Source: Natrarchaeobaculum aegyptiacum (GTDB lineage: Archaea; Halobacteriota; Halobacteria; Halobacteriales; Natrialbaceae). Taken from it: a stretch of 64,000 nucleotides of DNA. Location of the stretch: positions 2,356,001-2,420,000 of the forward strand of contig NZ_CP019893.1 of NCBI RefSeq assembly GCF_002156705.1. Direction: 5' to 3'. A program made the translations under genes and the position numbers. Below, in pieces: positions 58,421 through 64,000 of this stretch. The notes beneath the pieces are model-generated. The model was not told the origin of the DNA and did not search any database. It worked only from the letters and a program-made list of their open reading frames with translations. The first letter of the stretch is position 1. Every line of letters starts with the position of its first letter.

Positions 58421-58612
58421 CTACGATCCCTCACTGACGTCCCGCTGATCGGTCGTCCACGAACAGAACATGATCCCGTCGTACCTCGAGCAGGATGATA
58501 AGTTGCGTTCGGCCAGCCCTGATACGTCGTGACCGGCGTACTGTCTCTCCACCGGGAACGAAATCGCGTGTGACTCCCCGGAGGCCTGTCCCTCGCCGTC
58601 AGTGACGTCCGT

Positions 58613-59416
58613 TCACTCGCCGTCGACGATGTCTGCAGGGCTGAGTTCCCTCGCCTCCGCGACGTACTCGTCGATCAGGTCTTCGGCCCACATGCGGACG
58701 TCGGGATCGTCGGTGTCGATCGAACCACGGAGGATTCCCTCATCGTCCCGGAGCAGCACGTAGACGACGTCGTCGACCGTCATCACCGCGACCGGGACCG
58801 CCTCGACGACGGAGACGGCCGCCGACTCGTGGCCGAGCAGCTGCTCGAGTCGTCCCCGTAGCTCGTCATCCCTGCGGAGCGCGTCGATCGCTTCGTAGGT
58901 GAAGACGCCGGTGAACGTCTGTTCGCCAGCCGCGGTCTGGGTCTCGACCACGTCGAGCGTCTGTTCGTTGAACGCGTGGGAGACCGTTCGCACGGTCTCG
59001 GCGTCCGGGAGAAACTCGAGCAGCCGGTTCAACGGCGCACCCGGGCGCGTTCGCGAGGGTGTCGTGATCGTCGCGTCCGCGAGATGGCGCGGATCGAGAT
59101 CGGCGGCCGGTCCGTCCGTCGGGAGGTACTCGACGACGTCCCGGAGGCGACGCTCGGTCTCGAGTGCAGCGAGGAGGTCCGAAACGGCGGCTGCGACGAG
59201 TCGGCCGGTCACGGTCGCTTCGTACTGGCTGCCGTCGCGCGTGATCCACGATCGGTCCGCGAAGTCACCGAGGATCCGACCGAGCGTTGCCTGCGAAACA
59301 CCTGTCTCGTCGGCGAGTTCCGAGCGCGTTGACGGCCCTGCAGCGCATAGTCGGAGCACCTCGACGCGGTTCGGCGATCGCGCGAGGAACTCGATCTCCT
59401 CGAGCGCAGCGTCCAT
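58613..59416 (-). CDS. winged-helix transcriptional regulator
   Basis: A 267-residue regulator of a common haloarchaeal type. IEFLARSPNRVEVLRLCAAGPSTRSELADETGVSQATLGRILGDFADRSWI is the winged helix, and GSQYEATVTGRLVAAAVSDLLAALE links to the C-terminal effector domain (DUF1724-like). That domain has FTYEAIDALRRDDELRGRLEQLL and VYVLLRDDEGILRGSI. The gene has a palindrome 50-66 bases upstream of its start and a TTTTTCATAG core next to it, suggesting autoregulation. A DMT transporter is divergent and may be its target. Confidence 0.86.
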   Translation of the reverse strand: MDAALEEIEFLARSPNRVEVLRLCAAGPSTRSELADETGVSQATLGRILGDFADRSWITRDGSQYEATVTGRLVAAAVSDLLAALETERRLRDVVEYLPTDGPAADLDPRHLADATITTPSRTRPGAPLNRLLEFLPDAETVRTVSHAFNEQTLDVVETQTAAGEQTFTGVFTYEAIDALRRDDELRGRLEQLLGHESAAVSVVEAVPVAVMTVDDVVYVLLRDDEGILRGSIDTDDPDVRMWAEDLIDEYVAEARELSPADIVDGE

Positions 59417-59465
59417 ACCGACTCCTGCGCTCGAGGGAACAAAAGACTTTCGTGCTATGAAAAAT

Positions 59466-59482
59466 TTTCACACCGTGAAAAC
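59466..59482. promoter_or_regulatory. perfect palindrome, candidate operator for the regulator
   Basis: TTTTCAC-ACC-GTGAAAA is a perfect 7-3-7 palindrome in the divergent region between the winged-helix gene (start 59416) and the DMT transporter gene (start 59657). A TATA-like TTTTTCATAG on the minus strand is adjacent. It closely resembles the elements at 1735-1751 and 2836-2852. Confidence 0.55.
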
Positions 59483-59656
59483 CCGCGCCGACTCGAGTGC
59501 GTTTCGACCAGATCGTTCGGCGGATGGGATGAAATAGTTTCGGATTGGTGCTATATGTTCTCCAGTGGTATCTGGATGTACAATGATTTCCGCCGATCGA
59601 TTCGATTTTGTTCACGTCGGTGCGGTCCCGGTCGGCGAACCCGAGGTGGTCGCCTG

Positions 59657-60631
59657 ATGGACCGTCGCACCGCCGCACTGTTCGCACTCTCGAGTGTCTT
59701 CTTCGGGGGGACCTTCGTCGCCGCGAAAGCCGGGCTCGAGTACTTCCCGCCGTTGCTGTTCGTCGCGCTCCGGTTCGACGTCGCTGCCGTCGTCTTGCTG
59801 GGGTACGTCCTCGCCTCGCGGTCTCGTGAGGAACTCCTGCCGACGACCCGGGGCGACGTCTACGGCATTTTCGCGACGGGCGTGCTCGTCATCGGGCTCG
59901 CGAACGCTCTCCTGTTCGTCGGCCAGCAGTACGCCACGAGCGCCGTCGGCGCGATCGTCTTCAGCCTCACTCCGATCCTGACCCCTGTCTTCGCCGCCGT
60001 CTTGCTCTCGACCGAACGGCTCTCGCCCCGCGGCGGAGCCGGAATGATCCTCGGACTCGTCGGCGTCGCTCTCGTGGTCAGCCCCGACCCTGCAGCGCTG
60101 CTCGGCGGCGACGCGGTCGGCCGCGCCATCCTCTTTGGCGGGGCAGCGAGTGCCGCTCTCGGCTCGGTCCTCATCCGCCGCTCGAGGGCGTCCCTCTCGA
60201 GTACCGTCCGTATCGCGTGGGGACTTCCACTCGCCGCGGGCCTCTCGCACGTTCTCGCACTCGGTGCCGGCGAGTCGGTGTCATCGATCGTCTGGACGCC
60301 CGGCGCACTCCTGGCGCTTGCGTACGTCAGCATCGTCGCTGGCGTGCTCGCCTACGCCGCGTACTTCTCGCTGATCGACTCGAGCGGGGCCGTCCAGGCG
60401 AACCTCGTGTTCTACGTGGTTCCGGTCGTCTCGACGATCGGCGGGGCCGCCCTCCTTGGCGAGGCGGTCTCCCCGACCGCACTGGTCGGCTTCCTGACGA
60501 TCTTCGTCGGCTTCGCCGTCCTCGGCAGCGAGTCGATCGACGTCCGTGGGAAACTCGAGACCCTGATCGGTGCTCGAGGGACGGACGTTCTCGAGGGCGA
60601 GGAAGAGCCGCGGGGCTACCGCGCAGATTGA
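59657..60631 (+). CDS. DMT-superfamily (EamA) transporter
   Basis: A 324-residue membrane protein with ten predicted helices in two EamA repeats. The first starts ALFALSSVFFGGTFVAAKAGLEYFPPLLFVALRFDVAA, and the second ILFGGAASAALGSVLIRRS. The loop FSLTPILTPVFAAVLLSTERL is the family's conserved segment. The C-terminal tail is acidic. It probably exports amino acids or other metabolites. Start: ATG 59657 (MDRRTAALFA), which follows a GGTGG; the frame upstream is not hydrophobic. It is divergent from the regulator. Confidence 0.88.
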   Translation: MDRRTAALFALSSVFFGGTFVAAKAGLEYFPPLLFVALRFDVAAVVLLGYVLASRSREELLPTTRGDVYGIFATGVLVIGLANALLFVGQQYATSAVGAIVFSLTPILTPVFAAVLLSTERLSPRGGAGMILGLVGVALVVSPDPAALLGGDAVGRAILFGGAASAALGSVLIRRSRASLSSTVRIAWGLPLAAGLSHVLALGAGESVSSIVWTPGALLALAYVSIVAGVLAYAAYFSLIDSSGAVQANLVFYVVPVVSTIGGAALLGEAVSPTALVGFLTIFVGFAVLGSESIDVRGKLETLIGARGTDVLEGEEEPRGYRAD

Positions 60632-61026
60632 GCCGACTGATTCGGTCTACAGGCTGAGCAGGCCGAGTGCCTCGGGGCCTGACCCCGAGGCAGTTTGCCG
60701 TCCTGTGTACCGGAACACCAGAGAGCGTCAGCTGGGGTGTTGGAGCCGGTATCGATCAGTCACGTGATTTCGTGCGGTAGTTGTGCTGGTCATTCCCCGA
60801 CACCGTGCTTTCGGAGTCGACCCGCTCACTACTCATAGTGTGCGCTCACACTATCTCGGTCGGGGGACAGACAGACCTGCACAACTGTTACCACGCGGTT
60901 ACCGAGAGTCCACAGGGAGGCTGCCAGTTCGACTGGCACTGACTATCGCTGCGCTGCCCTATATCGGTGTTGCACGAGGATCACGTCCACGTTCGTCTCC
61001 ACCCTCGTCCAGCGGGTTCGCTTTCG
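60632..61026. other. intergenic stretch with one inverted repeat
   Basis: No supported gene. The region separates two convergent genes (plus DMT transporter, minus HAD phosphatase). It holds an 8-4-8 inverted repeat at 60835-60854. Confidence 0.4.
60835..60854. repeat. perfect 8-4-8 inverted repeat
   Basis: ATAGTGTG-CGCT-CACACTAT. It lies in a convergent intergenic region, so it may be a bidirectional transcription terminator hairpin or an operator for an unrecognised small gene. Confidence 0.5.
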
Positions 61027-61671
61027 CTACAATTCGTCGAACGACTGGACGCGATAATCCCCGAGAACGCACAGTCCGCGACGCTCGTGGCCGACGCGTT
61101 CGACGTGGATCGCGTCGATCCCGGCGTTCCAGGCCGCGCCGACGTCGTTCGCGCCGTCACCCGCGAGGACGCCCCGGTGGCCGTTGTGTGCCACGCCAAG
61201 GTCGGCCATCACCGACTCGACGGGATCGGGGTCGGGTTTCCAGCCCGTCTCCTCGGTACAGCACAGGCGCGTGTCGAACCAGTCGTGGATGTCCACGTGC
61301 TCGAGGACGGGTTCGGTGAGATACGATTGACAGTGAGTGACCAGCCCGACGGGGACGTCCAGATCGGCGACGAAGGCGGCGTCCTCGTGGAGAAAGGTCT
61401 GTTCGGCCCGGACCTCGGGGTCTTCCTCGGCGTGGAAGGCCTCCCAGAAGGCGGTGGGATCGATCCCCCACGCCTCGAGCTGGCGGTCTCGCGACCCCGT
61501 CAGGCCGTTCCAGAGAACGTCGACCTCGCGGTCGGTGAACTCGCGGCCGAGACGGTCGCCGACCCGGTCGAACACTTCACGCGTGTAGGACCACTCGACG
61601 TCGACGAGCGTGCCGTCTAAGTCGAGCAGCCAGAAGTCGTACGCCTCCCGTGGGTCTGGCTTCCTGTCCAT
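61027..61671 (-). CDS. HAD-superfamily hydrolase (phosphoglycolate phosphatase-like)
   Basis: A 214-residue HAD phosphatase. WLLDLDGTLVDVEWSY is motif I, GLVTHCQSYL motif II, the Lys in GWKPDPDPVE motif III and GVLAGDGANDVGAAWNAG motif IV, so all catalytic residues are present. A helical cap lies between I and II. It is likely a phosphoglycolate- or sugar-phosphate phosphatase. It starts 69 bases behind the NAD kinase fusion on the same strand, so the two may be co-transcribed. Confidence 0.86.
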   Translation of the reverse strand: MDRKPDPREAYDFWLLDLDGTLVDVEWSYTREVFDRVGDRLGREFTDREVDVLWNGLTGSRDRQLEAWGIDPTAFWEAFHAEEDPEVRAEQTFLHEDAAFVADLDVPVGLVTHCQSYLTEPVLEHVDIHDWFDTRLCCTEETGWKPDPDPVESVMADLGVAHNGHRGVLAGDGANDVGAAWNAGIDAIHVERVGHERRGLCVLGDYRVQSFDEL

Positions 61672-61740
61672 GCGGACGGGGGTGTACGACCTTCTCGAGT
61701 ATATCGTTGTTGCTCACGTGTTCCGTACCTTACACGGCGA

Positions 61741-63483
61741 TCAGTCGTCGGCCAGATCTGCCAGCCCCGCGTCCTCTCGCTCGAGGTGGACGAGCATTGC
61801 GGGGTGTAGCGGGCCGTTCGAGGCGAGCAGGCCCTTGCGCCCATCGGCGTCGAACTCGAGGGTGTAGGTGTCGCCAGTCTCGTCGGTGATCGTCGCACCG
61901 GCGGTGCGGGCGATGACGACGCCGGCGGCGACGTCCCACGGGTAGGTGTCGTACTCCCAGACGGCGTCTGCGCTGCCGCTGGCGAGGTAACAGAGGTTGA
62001 GCGCGGCCGAGCCGAGTCGGCGCACACCACGGGCTTCGGCGTAATAGTGAGCGAGGAAGGATCCGTCCGGATCGTAGCCCGACAGCAGCATGCTCTCGTC
62101 GAGGGCGTCACGGTCGGTCGTCTCGATGCGCGTCTCGCCCTCGTAGGCCTCCTCCTCGTCGGCGATTGCGTGGAACATCTCGCCGGTCTCGGGGACGTGG
62201 ACGACCCCCATCACGGGGACGCCGTCGCAGAGCAAGGCGATCGAGATGGAGTAGTTGGGGTTGCCGTGGGCGAAGTTGCCGGTGCCGTCGAGTGGGTCGA
62301 TGACCCACTCGTATGCGCTGTCGCCGTCGACGTAGGCGCTCTCCTCGGAGAAAATGCTGTGGTCGGGAAACTCGTTTTCGACGACCGTCTTGATGATCCG
62401 ATCGGCCTGGTGGTCGGCCTCGGTGACGATGTCTGACTTGTCGGTCTTGTACTCGACGCCCTCGATCTGGCCGTGGAGCTCCCGCAGGGGTTCGCCAGCG
62501 CTCCGGGCGGCCTCGATGGCGATGTCGCGGGCGCGTTCGACGATCGTCGGGTCGCGCTCCCCGATCGTCGGTTGTCCGTCGAGTAACTCCCGCGGCCCCG
62601 GGTCGTCGACGTCCCGGGCTCCCCACCCGAGTTTGTCGGTGATCGCCGTGAAGTAGGGGTCGTCGTAACTCGTCCGGACGACGTGGGCCCGCCGCTCGGC
62701 ACCGGTCACCTCGATCACGGTGCCCGCCGAGAGGACGTTGTGCGCGCGACCGCCGTCGACGAGCACGCTCGCGGTTCCTCGAGTCACGATCTCGAGGTCG
62801 GTCGTCGGGGCGACGACCATCGGTCGGACGCCCATCCGGTGGGTGTGCAGCGGGACGATCTGGAGCGTGTGGTTGTTCACGGGGTAGTGTAACGGCCCCT
62901 CGGCAGACAGCGAGATGCCCGTCGAGCCGGTCGGCGTCGACACCGCCAGTCCCGACCCCTCGAACTCGCCGACGTACTCGCCGTCGGCGAACACCTCGAG
63001 CCGGGTCACCTTCCGCTCGAAGGGATTCTCCGGGGGGACGTGCTGGATCATCACGTCGTTGATCCCCGTCGCCCGGAGGCCGCTGGTCTCGACGCGAACC
63101 TGCTGGCGGCTGTCGACGGTCGCTCGTCCCCGGAGTACTTCGTCCAGGGCTGCTTCGAGGTTCTCGATCTCGACGCGTGCGAGGAACGCGAGGGTCCCGG
63201 CGTTGACGCCGAGAATCGGGATATTTCGCGGGGCGAAGGTCTTGATTCCCTCGAGGAAGGTGCCGTCGCCACCGATAGTGACGCCGAGGGTGGCCCGGCT
63301 CTCCTCGTAGACGTCGCCGACGTCGTCTCCGACGCCGACGGCTGCGAATCCGACGTCGCGCTCGTCGGCCCAGTTTCGAAGTCGCTCGAGAGGCTCGTCA
63401 CTGTCGGGGCTCGCGATGGCGATGATCTCGTCGGTGGTCGCAAGACGTCGGCCGTGCATCGTTGACCTCTCTGAGGAGGGCAT
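61741..63483 (-). CDS. NAD kinase fused to inositol-monophosphatase-type phosphatase
   Basis: A 580-residue two-domain enzyme. The N-terminal part is an NAD kinase: GVTIGGDGTFLEG (GGDG, 71-74), NAGTLAFLARV, SGLAVSTPTGSTGISLSAEGP and VDGGRAHNVLSAG. After a linker near 300, an IMPase-fold phosphatase has DIVTEADHQAD, IFSEESAYVDG, WVIDPLDGTGNFAHGNP and YPWDVAAGVVIARTAG, so its metal sites are complete. Methanocaldococcus has the same fusion, where the phosphatase removes the 2'-phosphate of NADP. It could balance NAD and NADP pools. Start: ATG 63483 (MPSSERS); ATG 63459 is another option, and the longer frame is not coding. Confidence 0.92.
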   Translation of the reverse strand: MPSSERSTMHGRRLATTDEIIAIASPDSDEPLERLRNWADERDVGFAAVGVGDDVGDVYEESRATLGVTIGGDGTFLEGIKTFAPRNIPILGVNAGTLAFLARVEIENLEAALDEVLRGRATVDSRQQVRVETSGLRATGINDVMIQHVPPENPFERKVTRLEVFADGEYVGEFEGSGLAVSTPTGSTGISLSAEGPLHYPVNNHTLQIVPLHTHRMGVRPMVVAPTTDLEIVTRGTASVLVDGGRAHNVLSAGTVIEVTGAERRAHVVRTSYDDPYFTAITDKLGWGARDVDDPGPRELLDGQPTIGERDPTIVERARDIAIEAARSAGEPLRELHGQIEGVEYKTDKSDIVTEADHQADRIIKTVVENEFPDHSIFSEESAYVDGDSAYEWVIDPLDGTGNFAHGNPNYSISIALLCDGVPVMGVVHVPETGEMFHAIADEEEAYEGETRIETTDRDALDESMLLSGYDPDGSFLAHYYAEARGVRRLGSAALNLCYLASGSADAVWEYDTYPWDVAAGVVIARTAGATITDETGDTYTLEFDADGRKGLLASNGPLHPAMLVHLEREDAGLADLADD

Positions 63484-63532
63484 CGTACATATTTTCTTCC
63501 CCTCTCGGCGTCCGAAAAACTGCGGTACAGAT

Positions 63533-63547
63533 AAATTATATTTGATA
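63533..63547. promoter_or_regulatory. AT-rich promoter core between NAD kinase and CBS genes
   Basis: AAATTATATTTGATA in a divergent region, with TATA-like cores readable on both strands. On the plus strand it precedes the CBS gene by about 45 bases, and on the minus strand the NAD kinase ATG by about 55 bases. Confidence 0.45.
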
Positions 63548-63559
63548 CGTTTCGAAACG
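63548..63559. promoter_or_regulatory. perfect 12-base palindrome next to the promoter
   Basis: CGTTTCGAAACG is a perfect palindrome directly beside the AT-rich promoter core. It could be an operator; a chance occurrence is also possible because TTCGAA is frequent in this genome. Confidence 0.35.
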
Positions 63560-63589
63560 ACTGTATGGGCGAACCACGTCGGGTACCGT

Positions 63590-64000
63590 ATGTCCGTACT
63601 CGAGATCGCTCGAGACACCGTCGTCACCGAAGCGCCGGATACCTCGATCGCAGACGTCGTCCGGACGATGCAACGTGAGTCCGTCGCAAGCGTCGTGATC
63701 GTCGACGACGACGATCCCGTGGGCCTCGTCACCGACCGGGACCTCGCGATGCTCGTCCTGGACGCCGAGTTCGATGCCGAGGAGACGCCGATCTCCGAGG
63801 TCGTGCCGACGAATCTGGTCACTGTCGACGCCGACGCTGGCGTCTACGACCTCGTCCAGTTACTCTCCGAACAGGGGGTCCGCCGGGTTCCGGTGGTCGA
63901 CGACGGCGACCTCGTGGGCATCATCTCGCTCAGCGACGTCGTCGTCTTGCTCGGGATGGAACTCCAGCACGTCGCGACCGCGATCCGGACGGCCGCACCG
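63590..64000 (+). CDS. CBS-domain protein, N-terminal part
   Basis: The gene starts with ATG at 63590 and runs off the window after 137 codons. Two CBS motifs are visible. The first is VVRTMQRESVASVVIVDDDDPVGLVTDRDLAMLVL, and the second LVQLLSEQGVRRVPVVDDGDLVGIISLSDVVVLLG. Pairs of CBS domains bind adenosine nucleotides or SAM and regulate enzymes or channels. No partner domain is visible. It is divergent from the NAD kinase fusion, which may be meaningful because CBS domains sense AMP/ATP or NAD. Confidence 0.85.
   Translation, partial: MSVLEIARDTVVTEAPDTSIADVVRTMQRESVASVVIVDDDDPVGLVTDRDLAMLVLDAEFDAEETPISEVVPTNLVTVDADAGVYDLVQLLSEQGVRRVPVVDDGDLVGIISLSDVVVLLGMELQHVATAIRTAAP

Overview
The window is ordinary-to-accessory chromosome of a halophilic archaeon (class Halobacteria). 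Signs are the high GC content, very acidic proteins with strong D/E excess, many leaderless or short-leader genes with TATA-like boxes about 25-30 bases upstream, ATGA/GTGA gene overlaps, and hallmark families: TFB, thermosome, LonB, GatD, a SAMP1-like ubiquitin-fold protein, archaeal NMN adenylyltransferase, 3-dehydroquinate synthase II, a HalOD1 domain and NAD kinase fused to an inositol-monophosphatase fold. The genus cannot be fixed from sequence reading alone.

Layout. 0-8 kb: end of a MATE exporter, an SDR dehydrogenase, a universal stress protein, a winged-helix regulator with its membrane partner, an alpha/beta hydrolase, a DUF457 membrane protein, a polysaccharide deacetylase translationally coupled to a membrane-anchored secreted protein, and a sugar nucleotidyltransferase. 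8-15 kb: NfeD-like and stomatin-like membrane proteins around a VKOR-like protein, small regulators, inosine/xanthosine triphosphatase, TFB and AroD. 15-25 kb: an accessory island. A truncated IS5-type transposase is followed by five consecutive genes for twin-arginine, DUF1102-like secreted proteins, then two membrane-tethered winged-helix regulators, a DUF5305 protein, an ER/SipW-type signal peptidase I and one more short exported protein. Part of it has visibly lower GC. This is the best candidate for a poorly described system, possibly a TasA/camelysin-like extracellular filament or coat locus.

25-44 kb: housekeeping and stress genes: AroB', a HFX_2341-type regulator, HAD phosphatases, lonB with a CPBP protease, nadM with a SAM-hydrolysing DUF62 enzyme, a thermosome subunit lacking the Gly-Met tail, a patatin phospholipase, SAMP1, a VapBC-like pair and gatD. 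44-51 kb: an anaerobic-type cobalamin operon (cbiG, two cbiH/cobJ paralogues, ferredoxin, a LAGLIDADG-like protein, cbiX, DUF3209, beta-propeller). One CbiH carries four Cys-Gly-Ala-Ser-Ser repeats.

51-55 kb: four consecutive super-acidic proteins, two of them with related glycine-zipper segments; function unknown and a second candidate novel locus. 55-64 kb: a sparser region with SnoaL-like, FMN-binding and choloylglycine-hydrolase-like enzymes, a regulator with a perfect palindrome in its promoter, a DMT exporter, a HAD phosphatase, the NAD kinase/phosphatase fusion and the start of a CBS-domain protein. The palindrome TTTTCnC-N3-GnGAAAA occurs, perfect or near-perfect, at three places upstream of stress or regulator genes.
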